A stretch of 6,572 bases of DNA from an uncultured Bryobacteraceae bacterium (GCA_937921835.1 CAKZVG010000175.1:1-6572), one strand, 5' to 3'; shown: positions 1-6,172, numbered from the stretch's first letter. Notes: generated from the sequence alone by a model not told the origin. Translations and numbers: made by a program.

Positions 1-29
1 AGCGCCCCGGGCGGTTGCGCCGCGCCGGC

Positions 30-58
30 CCGTGCCCGGGAGGCCGCGGCCTCCACGG
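30..58 (-). terminator. GC-rich palindromic hairpin after the PHPT-like gene
   Basis: A perfect 16-bp palindrome at 39-54 can fold as a GGAGGC/GCCTCC stem around a CGCG loop. Outer arms CCGTG (30-34) and CACGG (54-58) could extend it past a bulge. It begins 12 nt beyond the stop codon of the minus-strand gene at 67-453, which is the usual place for a transcription terminator. There is no T-tract on either side, so it is not a classical intrinsic terminator. It could be an mRNA 3'-end stabiliser, a Rho-associated pause hairpin, or a chance feature of very GC-rich DNA. The first 66 bases show no other recognisable feature. Confidence 0.35.
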
Positions 59-66
59 CAACGCGT

Positions 67-453
67 TCAGGATCTCTCAGGCAGAAGTGCAGGTGAAATC
101 CGGAAACGCCCGCGCCAGAGCCCCCGCACGAGATCCCGATCCGGTTCGCGGCCAAATTCCTGACTCCGGCCGAACAGATGAAGACGCCGTTCTTTCGGCT
201 GAAACACCAGCCAGCCGCCCCCGTCAGGGAGCATCTGGTAACGGATCACAATGTCGCGGTGGAAGGCCGCAGATTCGTCGAAGACGAACAGCAGGCTTCG
301 CGGGTCCGCCGCCGGGCGCCCAACCAGATACTTACCCTGGGCGGGTCGCATGGACCTGAGAACGAGCCAGATGGTGAGGCCACTCTCGCCGTCGAAACCC
401 GGATCGTAGCGGCGGATGATCACTGGGGCGCCTCCCGGCTGAGGGATCGCCAT
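67..453 (-). CDS. Janus/Ocnus (PHPT1-like phosphohistidine phosphatase) family protein
   Basis: This gene encodes 128 residues with no signal peptide or membrane segment, so a small cytosolic protein. The pattern resembles the Janus/Ocnus family, whose best-known member is the 14-kDa protein histidine phosphatase PHPT1. A GKYLVGR strand near residue 40 is followed by AAFHRDIVIRY, in which the His aligns with the catalytic His of PHPT1 (YHADIY). Next come a Gly-rich turn (DGGGW) and LHLFGRSQEFG, matching the PHPT1 active-site loop VYGYSMAYG. Length is close to PHPT1 (about 125 residues). The ATG at 453 is chosen because GGGAG lies 9 nt upstream; an in-frame ATG at 492 would add 13 residues but loses this site. 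The gene is divergent from the ATP-grasp gene across a 150-bp gap. The family match rests on short motifs recalled from memory; phosphatase activity is inference, and bacterial relatives may have another role. Confidence 0.72.
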   Translation of the reverse strand: MAIPQPGGAPVIIRRYDPGFDGESGLTIWLVLRSMRPAQGKYLVGRPAADPRSLLFVFDESAAFHRDIVIRYQMLPDGGGWLVFQPKERRLHLFGRSQEFGREPDRDLVRGLWRGRFRISPALLPERS

Positions 454-462
454 TCTAGCAGG

Positions 463-467
463 CTCCC
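463..467 (-). promoter_or_regulatory. Ribosome binding site GGGAG that decides the start at 453
   Basis: The minus strand reads GGGAG nine nucleotides before the ATG at 453. Because this site favours that ATG, the in-frame ATG at 492 is unlikely to be the main start. Confidence 0.55.
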
Positions 468-473
468 GGAAAA

Positions 474-503
474 ATTGTTGTGTCCGTCTCAAGCGATTGA
501 AAA
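474..503 (-). promoter_or_regulatory. Candidate promoter for the PHPT-like gene
   Basis: On the minus strand TTTTCA (503-498, four of six matches to TTGACA) is separated by 18 bp from AACAAT (479-474, four of six matches to TATAAT). This lies in the AT-rich divergent gap and would start the mRNA close to the GGGAG ribosome binding site. The match is weak and is offered only as a candidate. Confidence 0.25.
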
Positions 504-559
504 GAAATTACTTACGAGCCTGGCTCCTGTTACAGAAACTTCATTTTTCGGGTTCCGTG

Positions 560-568
560 TGCGATACT
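560..568 (+). promoter_or_regulatory. Candidate extended -10 promoter for the ATP-grasp gene
   Basis: TGC followed by GATACT (563-568) looks like an extended -10 element (TGn plus four of six matches to TATAAT). No good -35 box is seen at the expected distance, which is tolerated in extended -10 promoters. Transcription would start near 575, giving a leader of about 28 nt that contains the AGGAG site at 584-588. Confidence 0.28.
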
Positions 569-583
569 GGCATTAAGACTGCT

Positions 584-588
584 AGGAG
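584..588 (+). promoter_or_regulatory. Ribosome binding site AGGAG with long spacing
   Basis: AGGAG lies 15 nt before the ATG at 604, longer than the usual 5 to 10 nt. An in-frame TAA at 595-597 excludes any earlier start in this frame, so the ATG at 604 remains the best choice despite the spacing. Confidence 0.45.
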
Positions 589-603
589 TAACGATAAGCG
601 GCG

Positions 604-1965
604 ATGACTCAGTTGGGCGAGGCGATAGCCCGATATCATAAGTTATTGGAAACCGAACCGTTTAAGGATACGGCCTGGGCTGAAGCCCTGCTCGGGCGGA
701 TGCAGTCGCGAGGCTTTACGGCGGGAGGCAATCCCATCGCCCCGGTGTTGCGGCCGCATTTCATCACCCGGCGCCAGTACACGAACCTGGTGAAGGCGGC
801 CGAGTCTCTGTTCTCGGCCATCGACCGCATTAAGCAACTGGCGCTATCCTCGCCGCAGCTCCTGTCGCGGATGGAACTGCTGCCGGCCGAGAAGATGCTG
901 GCATCGGTGGACCCTGGCTATCCGTTCCTGGCGGTCACGTCGTTGCTCGACACGCACCTCGACAATGGCACCATGCACTTCGTCGAGTACAACGCCGACA
1001 CCCCGGCGGGAGTGGCCTACAGCGACGGGTTGGCGGAGGTCTTCTACGACTGCCCGCCCATGAGGCAGTTCCGCAAGCGCTATGCGGTTTCCAAGCCGGG
1101 CGGGATGAAGCATCTGCTGGAGGCCTTGCTGCGCGCCTACCGGGAGTTCACGGGCGGCGGGAAGAAGCTTCCGCACATCGCCATCGTCGAGATCCGGCAG
1201 CCCACGCAGAGTACCGGATCGGGCGAACTGCTGTTGATGCAGGAGTTCTTCCGGCGGGAGGGATACCCGGCCGAGATCGTGGCGCCGGAGCAGTTGGAGT
1301 ACCGCAACGGCGTGCTGCGGCGCGGGGACTTCCGCATCGATCTGGTCTATCGGCGCGTGAAAGCGCAGGAATTCCTGGTGCGCTATAGCCTCGATCACCC
1401 GCTGGTGCGCGCCTACCGGGATCGCGCGGCGTGCGTTGTGAACAGCTTCCGCTCGGAGCTGGCCCACAAGAAGGCCATCTTCGACCTGCTGACCGATGAC
1501 GCCATCACGGCCGGCTTCCCGCTGGCCGAACGCAAGGCCATTCACGACTATATCCCTTGGACGCGGGTCGTGAGCGCATCCAAAGTGACCTATCGCGGCG
1601 AGCTGGTGGATCTGCCCGAGTTCATTGTCAAGAATCGCGAGCGGCTGGTGCTGAAACCCAACGACGACTCGGCCGAGCAGCACTCCTTCCACGGCTGGGA
1701 AGTGGACGCCAGGGGCTGGGAGCGGGCGCTCAAGACCGCCATGCGGCATCCTTACGTGGTTCAGGAGCGGGTGCCGCCGCCGGTGGTGCGGTTCCCGGTC
1801 TATAAGTACGGCGAAATCGAGATGCGCGACATGGAAGTCGATCTGCACCCGCATGCCTTTCTGGGCCGGGTGCAGGGCTGCTCGACCTGGCTGACGGTGG
1901 CGGGCGCGGGGAGTTTCTCGACGTTGTCGGGTTTGGCCGCCACCTTCGTTGTCGAGCCCCGCTAG
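604..1965 (+). CDS. Circularly permuted ATP-grasp-like protein
   Basis: The product is 453 residues, without a signal peptide. It resembles the circularly permuted ATP-grasp group (DUF404/DUF407-like, related to the glutathionylspermidine synthase fold), whose members typically join an amine to a carboxylate using ATP. Visible marks are FVEYNADTPAG (residues 127-136), a nucleotide or substrate loop like the E-N-D-P stretch of this group; IDLVYRR (245-251); NSFRSELAHKKAIFDLL (280-296), matching the conserved segment before the ATP-binding region; RLVLKPNDDSAEQ (347-359), with the Lys expected to contact ATP phosphates; VVQERV (385-390); and a C-terminal GRVQGCSTWLTVAGAG segment (421-436) ending in FVVEP. 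Related genes often sit beside an alpha-E (DUF403) and a transglutaminase-like gene; neither is present here. Substrate is unknown. The next gene starts 36 bp downstream but appears to have its own promoter. Confidence 0.8.
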   Translation: MTQLGEAIARYHKLLETEPFKDTAWAEALLGRMQSRGFTAGGNPIAPVLRPHFITRRQYTNLVKAAESLFSAIDRIKQLALSSPQLLSRMELLPAEKMLASVDPGYPFLAVTSLLDTHLDNGTMHFVEYNADTPAGVAYSDGLAEVFYDCPPMRQFRKRYAVSKPGGMKHLLEALLRAYREFTGGGKKLPHIAIVEIRQPTQSTGSGELLLMQEFFRREGYPAEIVAPEQLEYRNGVLRRGDFRIDLVYRRVKAQEFLVRYSLDHPLVRAYRDRAACVVNSFRSELAHKKAIFDLLTDDAITAGFPLAERKAIHDYIPWTRVVSASKVTYRGELVDLPEFIVKNRERLVLKPNDDSAEQHSFHGWEVDARGWERALKTAMRHPYVVQERVPPPVVRFPVYKYGEIEMRDMEVDLHPHAFLGRVQGCSTWLTVAGAGSFSTLSGLAATFVVEPR

Positions 1966-1992
1966 ACGCCGGCGCGGCCGGGCCGCTACAAT
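1963..1992 (+). promoter_or_regulatory. Candidate leaderless promoter for the propeller gene
   Basis: TAGACG (1963-1968, four of six matches to TTGACA) overlaps the stop codon of the upstream gene. After an 18-bp spacer comes TACAAT (1987-1992, five of six matches to TATAAT). The ATG follows only 9 nt later, so the predicted mRNA start is within a few bases of the start codon. No Shine-Dalgarno sequence is present before that ATG, which agrees with leaderless translation. Confidence 0.5.
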
Positions 1993-1998
1993 ACCGGC
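1968..1998. repeat. Nested inverted repeat within the intergenic promoter
   Basis: Arms GCGGCC (1974-1979) and GGCCGC (1981-1986) form an almost perfect palindrome directly before the TACAAT box. Outer arms GCCGG (1968-1972) and CCGGC (1994-1998) flank it. It lies 8 nt past the stop codon of the ATP-grasp gene. It could serve as a 3'-end hairpin for that gene, or as an operator in the promoter spacer of the next one. High GC makes chance formation possible. Confidence 0.35.
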
Positions 1999-2001
1999 AC
2001 G

Positions 2002-2943
2002 ATGCGACCGTGGGTGAATATCGTCTCCCTTTGGCTTTTCTGTGCGGCCGCCTGCCAGGGGGCCGGTCCGGTGCTGGTCCCGCAAATCGACGGCGAATGG
2101 TGGCAGGTGGCGGGCGATCCCGATCTCGGCAGACTGACCACTCCGAAGCAGCAGCCGGTGGATTTCGCGATTTGGCAGGCAGCCGACGGAACCTGGCAGT
2201 TGTGGTCCTGCATCCGCCACACCGCGGCCCCCGGCCGCACCCGCCTCTTTTACCGCTGGCAGGGGGCCCGGATCACGGACCGCGACTGGGAGCCCATGGG
2301 CATCGCCATGCAAGCGGATCCGAACTTCGGAGAGACGCCCGGCGGCTTACAGGCGCCGCACGTCATCAAGCTTGGCCGCGAGTACATCATGCACTACGGC
2401 GACTGGGAGAACATCTGCCAGGCGCGCGGGGTGGACGGCAAGACCTTCGCGCGGCAGTTACAGCCCAACGGCAAGTCGGGGGTCTTCTCCGAAGGCCCGG
2501 GAGTAAATACACGCGACGTGATGGTGCTGCGGGCGGGCGCGCGGTGGCTCGCCTACTACACCGCCTATCCGGACAAGAAGGGCGCGGTGTACGTGCGCAC
2601 CTCGCAGGATCTGCGGCGCTGGGGTCCCTCAAGAATCGCCGCCGCGGGCGGCTCGGCGGGCGACGGGCCATACTCGGCCGAGTGCCCGTTCGTTTACTTC
2701 CACAAAGAGTCCGGCTACTACTACTTGTTCCGCACGCAACAGTACGGGATGAAGGCGCGGACCAGCGTGTACCGGTCAAAGGATCCCATGGATTTCGGCG
2801 TGGGTGACGACCGCTGCCTGGTGGCGGTCCTGCCCGTCGCGGCGCCCGAGATCGTCGAAGACGGCCGCGAGCTGTACCTGGCGGCGCTGCTGCCCAACCT
2901 CAAAGGGATTCAGATTGCGCGCCTGAAGTGGGCGCCCAAATAG
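2002..2943 (+). CDS. Exported five-bladed beta-propeller protein, GH32/GH43-like
   Basis: The product is 313 residues with an N-terminal signal (residues 1 to about 21; hydrophobic VNIVSLWLF then AAACQGAG). The Cys at 18 sits in a poor lipobox (AAAC), so a lipoprotein is possible but not clear. The mature part shows repeated Trp/Tyr-rich beta segments typical of five-bladed propeller glycosidases: VDFAIWQAADGTWQLW (53-68), QAPHVIKLGREYIMHYGDW (117-135), TRDVMVLRAGARWLAYYTAY (170-189), ECPFVYFHKESGYYYLF (227-243) and a last blade from about 282. The Arg-Asp at 171-172 and Glu-Cys-Pro at 227-229 recall the RD and EC motifs of GH32-type enzymes (transition-state Asp and acid/base Glu), with Asp54 a candidate for the third carboxylate. 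A periplasmic or surface role on glycans is inferred; substrate is unknown and loss of catalysis cannot be excluded. The start is fixed by the signal peptide and promoter, since no ribosome binding site is present. Confidence 0.78.
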   Translation: MRPWVNIVSLWLFCAAACQGAGPVLVPQIDGEWWQVAGDPDLGRLTTPKQQPVDFAIWQAADGTWQLWSCIRHTAAPGRTRLFYRWQGARITDRDWEPMGIAMQADPNFGETPGGLQAPHVIKLGREYIMHYGDWENICQARGVDGKTFARQLQPNGKSGVFSEGPGVNTRDVMVLRAGARWLAYYTAYPDKKGAVYVRTSQDLRRWGPSRIAAAGGSAGDGPYSAECPFVYFHKESGYYYLFRTQQYGMKARTSVYRSKDPMDFGVGDDRCLVAVLPVAAPEIVEDGRELYLAALLPNLKGIQIARLKWAPK

Positions 2944-2946
2944 CCC

Positions 2947-4197
2947 TCAGCCCCACCACGTCTCACCGGCGGCGAGATGGGCTTTGACCACGTCCGGGTT
3001 GAGTTCGACGCCGATGCCCGGCGCGCCAGTGAGCTCGATAAAGCCGTTGCGGATGGGAGGCTTGCCGCCCAGAACGACTTGGTCCATCCAGCCGCCACGG
3101 CCGGTGACGGTTTCGCACGCGATGTAGTCCCGGATGGAGGCCGCCCACTGCGCCGTGGCGAGCGTGCAGACCAGGCTGCCGGTGTTGTGCGTGGCCATGG
3201 GGATGCCCCAGACGTGCGCCATGTCGGCGATGCGCTTGGTTTCGAGAAATCCCCCCGTATTGCGCAGGTCCGGGTGGAGAATGTCGCAGGCGGAGTTGAC
3301 GATGAACTCGCGGAAGCCCTCGCGGCGCGCCTGGTTTTCACCGGTGCAGATGGGCACGGGCGAGGTCGCGGTCAGCCGCTTCCAGCTTTCCGAATAGTCC
3401 ACGATCATAGGGTCTTCCAGCCACAGCGGCCTGGCGGGCGCGACGGCTTCGGCGATCTGGATGGCCGTGCGCACGTCGTACTCCCAGTGGCAGTGGACCA
3501 TGATGTCGTGCTCCATCCCGATGGCTTCGCGGCAGTTCTCGAAGCCGCGCCGCACCTGGTCGAGTTCCTTGAGCGTCAGGGTACGGTTGGCGGGATCGCG
3601 CGCGGGATCGGTTTGGGGCGTGGTGCGCGGGAAACCGAACTTGTGCGCGGTGAAGCCGCTGGGATTGGCCTTGACGCGCTCGGCCCACTCGCGGCAGGAG
3701 GCTTTGTCGAGCATGTTCTTGGGCGCCGCGTGGTCGTACATCCGGACGCGGTCCCGGAAGCGCCCGCCGAGCAGCGTGGAGGCGGGCTGGTTCAGGATGT
3801 GGCCGGCCAGATCCCACAGGGCCATTTCGATGCCGCTCATGGCGCGCAGCAGCATGTGCGCGGAACCATCGGTGCGGCGCGGCTCGGCCAGGGTATAGAG
3901 GACGTCGATTTCGAGCGGATCCCGGCCGATAAGACGCGGCGCCAGCGCCTGGATGCCTTCCTTGACGCCCGCCCCGGGGGTGCCGTAGGCCTCGCCGATG
4001 CCCGAGTGGCCCGAATCGCTGTCGACGCGCACCAGCGTATAGCTGCGCTCCGGGCCCTGCATCACCATGACGCGGATGCCGGTGATCCTGGCGCGCCCGA
4101 GCTTGGGCGCAGCCAGGGCGTAGTAGTTCGAGAGGATGCCGGCGCCCGCGGCGGCGAGCGCCGAGCGAAGGAATTCGCGGCGGCCGGTTGCGTTCAT
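2947..4197 (-). CDS. Tat-exported mandelate racemase/muconate lactonizing enzyme family protein
   Basis: The product is 416 residues, the usual length of the enolase superfamily plus a Tat signal. RREFL (6-10) and the Ala-rich segment to about residue 30 form a twin-arginine signal, implying folded export. The N-terminal capping domain covers about 35-150 and the barrel follows. Conserved positions are Glu261 (WLEDP) and Glu287 (CTGEN) as metal ligands, and Asp310 (HPDLRNTGG) with His337 (ATHNTGS) as the His-Asp dyad of the mandelate racemase/galactonate dehydratase subgroup; Lys186 (AHKFGF) sits at the KxK position with the second Lys missing. At the first metal-ligand position, where most members have Asp-x-His, this protein has His235-Cys-His237. 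The likely reaction is dehydration or epimerisation of a sugar acid, substrate unknown. It converges on the propeller gene with 3 bp between stops and lies downstream of the small secreted protein gene. A ribosome binding site is weak. Confidence 0.88.
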   Translation of the reverse strand: MNATGRREFLRSALAAAGAGILSNYYALAAPKLGRARITGIRVMVMQGPERSYTLVRVDSDSGHSGIGEAYGTPGAGVKEGIQALAPRLIGRDPLEIDVLYTLAEPRRTDGSAHMLLRAMSGIEMALWDLAGHILNQPASTLLGGRFRDRVRMYDHAAPKNMLDKASCREWAERVKANPSGFTAHKFGFPRTTPQTDPARDPANRTLTLKELDQVRRGFENCREAIGMEHDIMVHCHWEYDVRTAIQIAEAVAPARPLWLEDPMIVDYSESWKRLTATSPVPICTGENQARREGFREFIVNSACDILHPDLRNTGGFLETKRIADMAHVWGIPMATHNTGSLVCTLATAQWAASIRDYIACETVTGRGGWMDQVVLGGKPPIRNGFIELTGAPGIGVELNPDVVKAHLAAGETWWG

Positions 4198-4241
4198 GGT
4201 GTCACTCAGCTTATCGCAACGCGGCGCCGGTGCGGTAGATA

Positions 4242-4267
4242 CGCCCGTCCGCTTGCGGGAGGGGGCG
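4242..4267 (-). terminator. Intergenic hairpin after the small secreted protein gene
   Basis: Arms CGCCC (4242-4246) and GGGCG (4263-4267) enclose an inner CCG-CTTG-CGG hairpin (4249-4258). It begins 14 nt past the stop codon of the minus-strand gene at 4282-4608 and ends 44 nt before the start of the next minus-strand gene. No T-tract follows, so it may be an imperfect terminator, an mRNA-end hairpin between two co-transcribed genes, or chance. Confidence 0.28.
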
Positions 4268-4281
4268 CCGGGAACCCATCG

Positions 4282-4608
4282 CTAAGAGCCCGAATTCGCG
4301 GAGTCCACGGGGTTACGGTTGCCTCGTCCCGGGCGGGCATCCGCGCCACCAGGGCCACTGGCCGGCCTCGAAGACGCTCTGTCGGCCCGCCCGCCTCGCT
4401 TTTTGGACTCCTCGGCGAGCTGGCTCAGGTGGACGGTGGCCTGACGCCACCGGAATTTCCAAACGCCCCCGGTGCAGATCAGGACGTCCCCGTTCGCGGC
4501 GCGGCGGACTTCGCCACGCGACCGCGCATTGCAAGGAAACCCTGCTTGCCCGGAAACGGGGGCGGCCACAAGCCAAAATCCCAGGCAGACTGCGAGGCTC
4601 CTTACCAC
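4282..4608 (-). CDS. Small secreted two-cysteine protein, unknown function
   Basis: The reading frame gives 108 residues from a GTG at 4608. Residues 1-20 form a signal peptide (SLAVCLGFWLVAAPVSG, likely cut before Gln21). The mature part starts with a compact segment (residues 24-54) in which Cys26 and Cys45 are 18 residues apart and could form a disulfide: FPCNARSRGEV, then NGDVLICTGGVWKFRW. This Cys / Gly / Cys-x-Gly-x-Trp layout recalls small beta domains found at the ends of some pilins and surface proteins, but that is only a resemblance. From about residue 66 the tail is rich in Arg, Gly, Ser and Pro and likely disordered. The start is uncertain: GGGAG sits only 1 nt before the GTG, and a TACGAT box (4619-4614) just upstream would fit a leaderless GTG start. 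I do not recognise the family. It lies 84 bp upstream of the Tat-exported enzyme on the same strand and may be co-transcribed. Confidence 0.6.
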   Translation of the reverse strand: MVRSLAVCLGFWLVAAPVSGQAGFPCNARSRGEVRRAANGDVLICTGGVWKFRWRQATVHLSQLAEESKKRGGRADRASSRPASGPGGADARPGRGNRNPVDSANSGS

Positions 4609-4613
4609 GCTCC

Positions 4614-4643
4614 CATCGTAGGGTTCCCCGCTCTCAGGCGCAA
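4614..4643 (-). promoter_or_regulatory. Candidate promoter for the small secreted protein gene
   Basis: On the minus strand TTGCGC (4643-4638) and TACGAT (4619-4614) are 18 bp apart. The -10-like box ends 5 nt before the GTG start, so transcription could begin at or beside the start codon. The layout copies the one before the propeller gene, but both boxes are weaker. Confidence 0.25.
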
Positions 4644-4774
4644 GCCTTAGCTGTACCAGGACGAAAGAGTTAGCCCGTCTGCGCGATCTCCCTACGCCCT
4701 GGGCAGCACGCGCTGGAGCGCCCCTCGCCGCCTTTTCTGTTTTTCGCGGCAGATGCGCCCGGCCCGCGCGGCGT

Positions 4775-4780
4775 TATACA
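4775..4780 (+). promoter_or_regulatory. Candidate -10 box for the TrpB2-like gene
   Basis: TATACA lies 33 nt before the GTG start and would place the mRNA start near 4787, giving a leader of about 27 nt that contains the AAGGAG site. No convincing -35 box is visible in the GC-rich stretch upstream. The rest of the divergent gap (4609-4813) shows only a T-rich run at about 4733-4746 and nothing else I can assign. Confidence 0.3.
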
Positions 4781-4802
4781 CTGGACGGTTTACTTTCCGA
4801 GT

Positions 4803-4808
4803 AAGGAG
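4803..4808 (+). promoter_or_regulatory. Strong ribosome binding site that fixes the GTG start at 4814
   Basis: AAGGAG is followed 5 nt later by GTG. This is the best ribosome binding site in the window and supports the GTG start of the TrpB2-like gene. Confidence 0.75.
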
Positions 4809-4813
4809 TCCGC

Positions 4814-6172
4814 GTGTCTCATCATTCGAAGTTCGTCCTGACCGACAAGCAGATCCCGAGCGTGTGGTTGAACGTTCTGCCGCTGCTGCGCGAGCCGATG
4901 GACATGCCCGTGCATCCGGCGACGCTCAAGCCGCTGACGCCGGGCGACCTGGCGCCCATCTTTCCGATGAGCCTCATCGAGCAGGAGTTCTCACCGCAGA
5001 AGGAGATCGACATCCCGGGCGAAGTGCTGGACATCTACCGGCTGTGGCGCCCGACGCCGCTTTACCGCGCGCGCCGGCTGGAACAGGCGCTCGATACGTC
5101 GGCCCACATCTATTACAAATACGAGGGCACCAGTCCGGCAGGCAGCCACAAGCCCAACACCGCGGTGGCGCAAGCCTACTACAACAAGAAGGCCGGCATC
5201 CGCCGCCTGACGCCGGAAACCGGCGCCGGGCAATGGGGCAGCGCGCTGTCGCTTTCCTGCCAGTTGTTCGGCATGGACTGCACGGTGTACATGGTGCGGT
5301 GCAGCTACGACCAGAAGCCCTACCGGCGCATGATGATGAACACCTGGGGCGCGGAGGTCTTCGCCAGCCCGAGCGAGCACACGCACTGCGGCCGAGCCAT
5401 CCGGGAGCGCTTTCCCGACTCGCCGGGCAGCCTGGGCATCGCCATCAGCGAGGCGGTCGAGGACGCGGCCACACACAGCGACACCAACTACTCGCTCGGC
5501 AGCGTTCTCAACCACGTGATGCTGCACCAGACGGTCATCGGCCAGGAATGCCTAGCGCAGATGGAACTGGCCGGCGAGAAGCCGGACGTGGTGATCGGCT
5601 GCTTCGGCGGCGGCAGCAACTTCGGCGGGCTGGCGCTGCCCTTCATCCCGGCCAAGTTCAACGGGGACCCGGTGCGGCTGGTGGCGGTGGAGCCTTCGGC
5701 CTGCCCGACGCTGACCAAGGGCCTCTACGCGTATGACTACGGCGACACCGCCAAGCTCACGCCGCTGATGCCCATGTTCACGCTGGGCCACGATTTCGTG
5801 CCGCCCGGAATCCACGCCGGCGGGCTGCGCTATCACGGCGCCTCGCCGCTTGCCAGCCACCTGCTGAAGCACGGCTGGCTGGAGGCGCGCGCCTACCCGC
5901 AGTTGCCTTGCTTCGAGGCGGCGCTCCAGTTCGCGCGCACCGAAGGCATCCTGCCCGCGCCCGAATCCTCGCACGCCATACGCGGCGCCATCGACGAGGC
6001 GCTGGCGGCGAAGGCGGAAGGCAGGTCCCGGGTGATTCTGTTCGGCTTGAGCGGCCACGGCCACTTCGACCTGGCCTCCTACGACGCCTACCTGAGCGGC
6101 AAGCTGAAGGACTACGAATACCCGTCGGAAGCCATCGCCGAGTCGCTGGCTTCGCTGCCCAAGGTAGGATAA
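4814..6172 (+). CDS. TrpB2-type tryptophan synthase beta-like protein
   Basis: A PLP-dependent enzyme of 452 residues, expected to join L-serine (or O-phosphoserine) with indole to give tryptophan in the cytosol. The length and long N-terminal extension before the PALP core fit the TrpB2 group rather than canonical TrpB1 (about 400 residues). Visible marks are [15 protein letters not shown] (103-117) with Lys113 as the PLP Schiff-base lysine; [10 protein letters not shown] (133-142) with catalytic Glu136; [10 protein letters not shown] (263-272) as the PLP-phosphate loop; [10 protein letters not shown] (291-300); APESSHA (382-388) with Glu384; and [10 protein letters not shown] (410-419) with Ser413 near the PLP pyridine nitrogen. 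All expected catalytic residues are present. No trpA or other trp gene is in the window, so it probably works alone, for example in indole salvage or as a serine-processing enzyme. It is divergent from the small secreted protein gene and convergent with the isomerase gene. Confidence 0.93.
   Translation: MSHHSKFVLTDKQIPSVWLNVLPLLREPMDMPVHPATLKPLTPGDLAPIFPMSLIEQEFSPQKEIDIPGEVLDIYRLWRPTPLYRARRLEQALDTSAHIYYKYEGTSPAGSHKPNTAVAQAYYNKKAGIRRLTPETGAGQWGSALSLSCQLFGMDCTVYMVRCSYDQKPYRRMMMNTWGAEVFASPSEHTHCGRAIRERFPDSPGSLGIAISEAVEDAATHSDTNYSLGSVLNHVMLHQTVIGQECLAQMELAGEKPDVVIGCFGGGSNFGGLALPFIPAKFNGDPVRLVAVEPSACPTLTKGLYAYDYGDTAKLTPLMPMFTLGHDFVPPGIHAGGLRYHGASPLASHLLKHGWLEARAYPQLPCFEAALQFARTEGILPAPESSHAIRGAIDEALAAKAEGRSRVILFGLSGHGHFDLASYDAYLSGKLKDYEYPSEAIAESLASLPKVG

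Noticed and set aside
178..576. A plus-strand frame of 132 codons opposite the PHPT-like gene
   Set aside because: The minus strand shows a coherent family pattern and a good ribosome binding site, while this frame has neither and runs through the AT-rich divergent promoter gap.
844..2313. A 489-codon minus-strand open frame opposite the ATP-grasp and propeller genes
   Set aside because: It covers the opposite strand of two recognisable genes and reads as His/Arg/Pro-rich low-information sequence, a typical high-GC shadow.
2977..4650. A 557-codon open frame on the plus strand running antisense to two minus-strand genes
   Set aside because: It is the complement of the clearly conserved enolase-superfamily gene and the small secreted protein gene. 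Its Ala/Gly/Arg/Asp-rich translation has no recognisable motif; high GC removes stops from antisense frames.
4731..4746. T-rich run as a possible intrinsic terminator
   Set aside because: No stable hairpin immediately precedes it on the plus strand and no plus-strand gene ends nearby.
4753..5736. A 327-codon plus-strand frame overlapping the start of the TrpB2-like gene
   Set aside because: The overlapping frame encodes a full PLP enzyme with a strong ribosome binding site; this one is Arg/Ala/Gly-rich with no motif.
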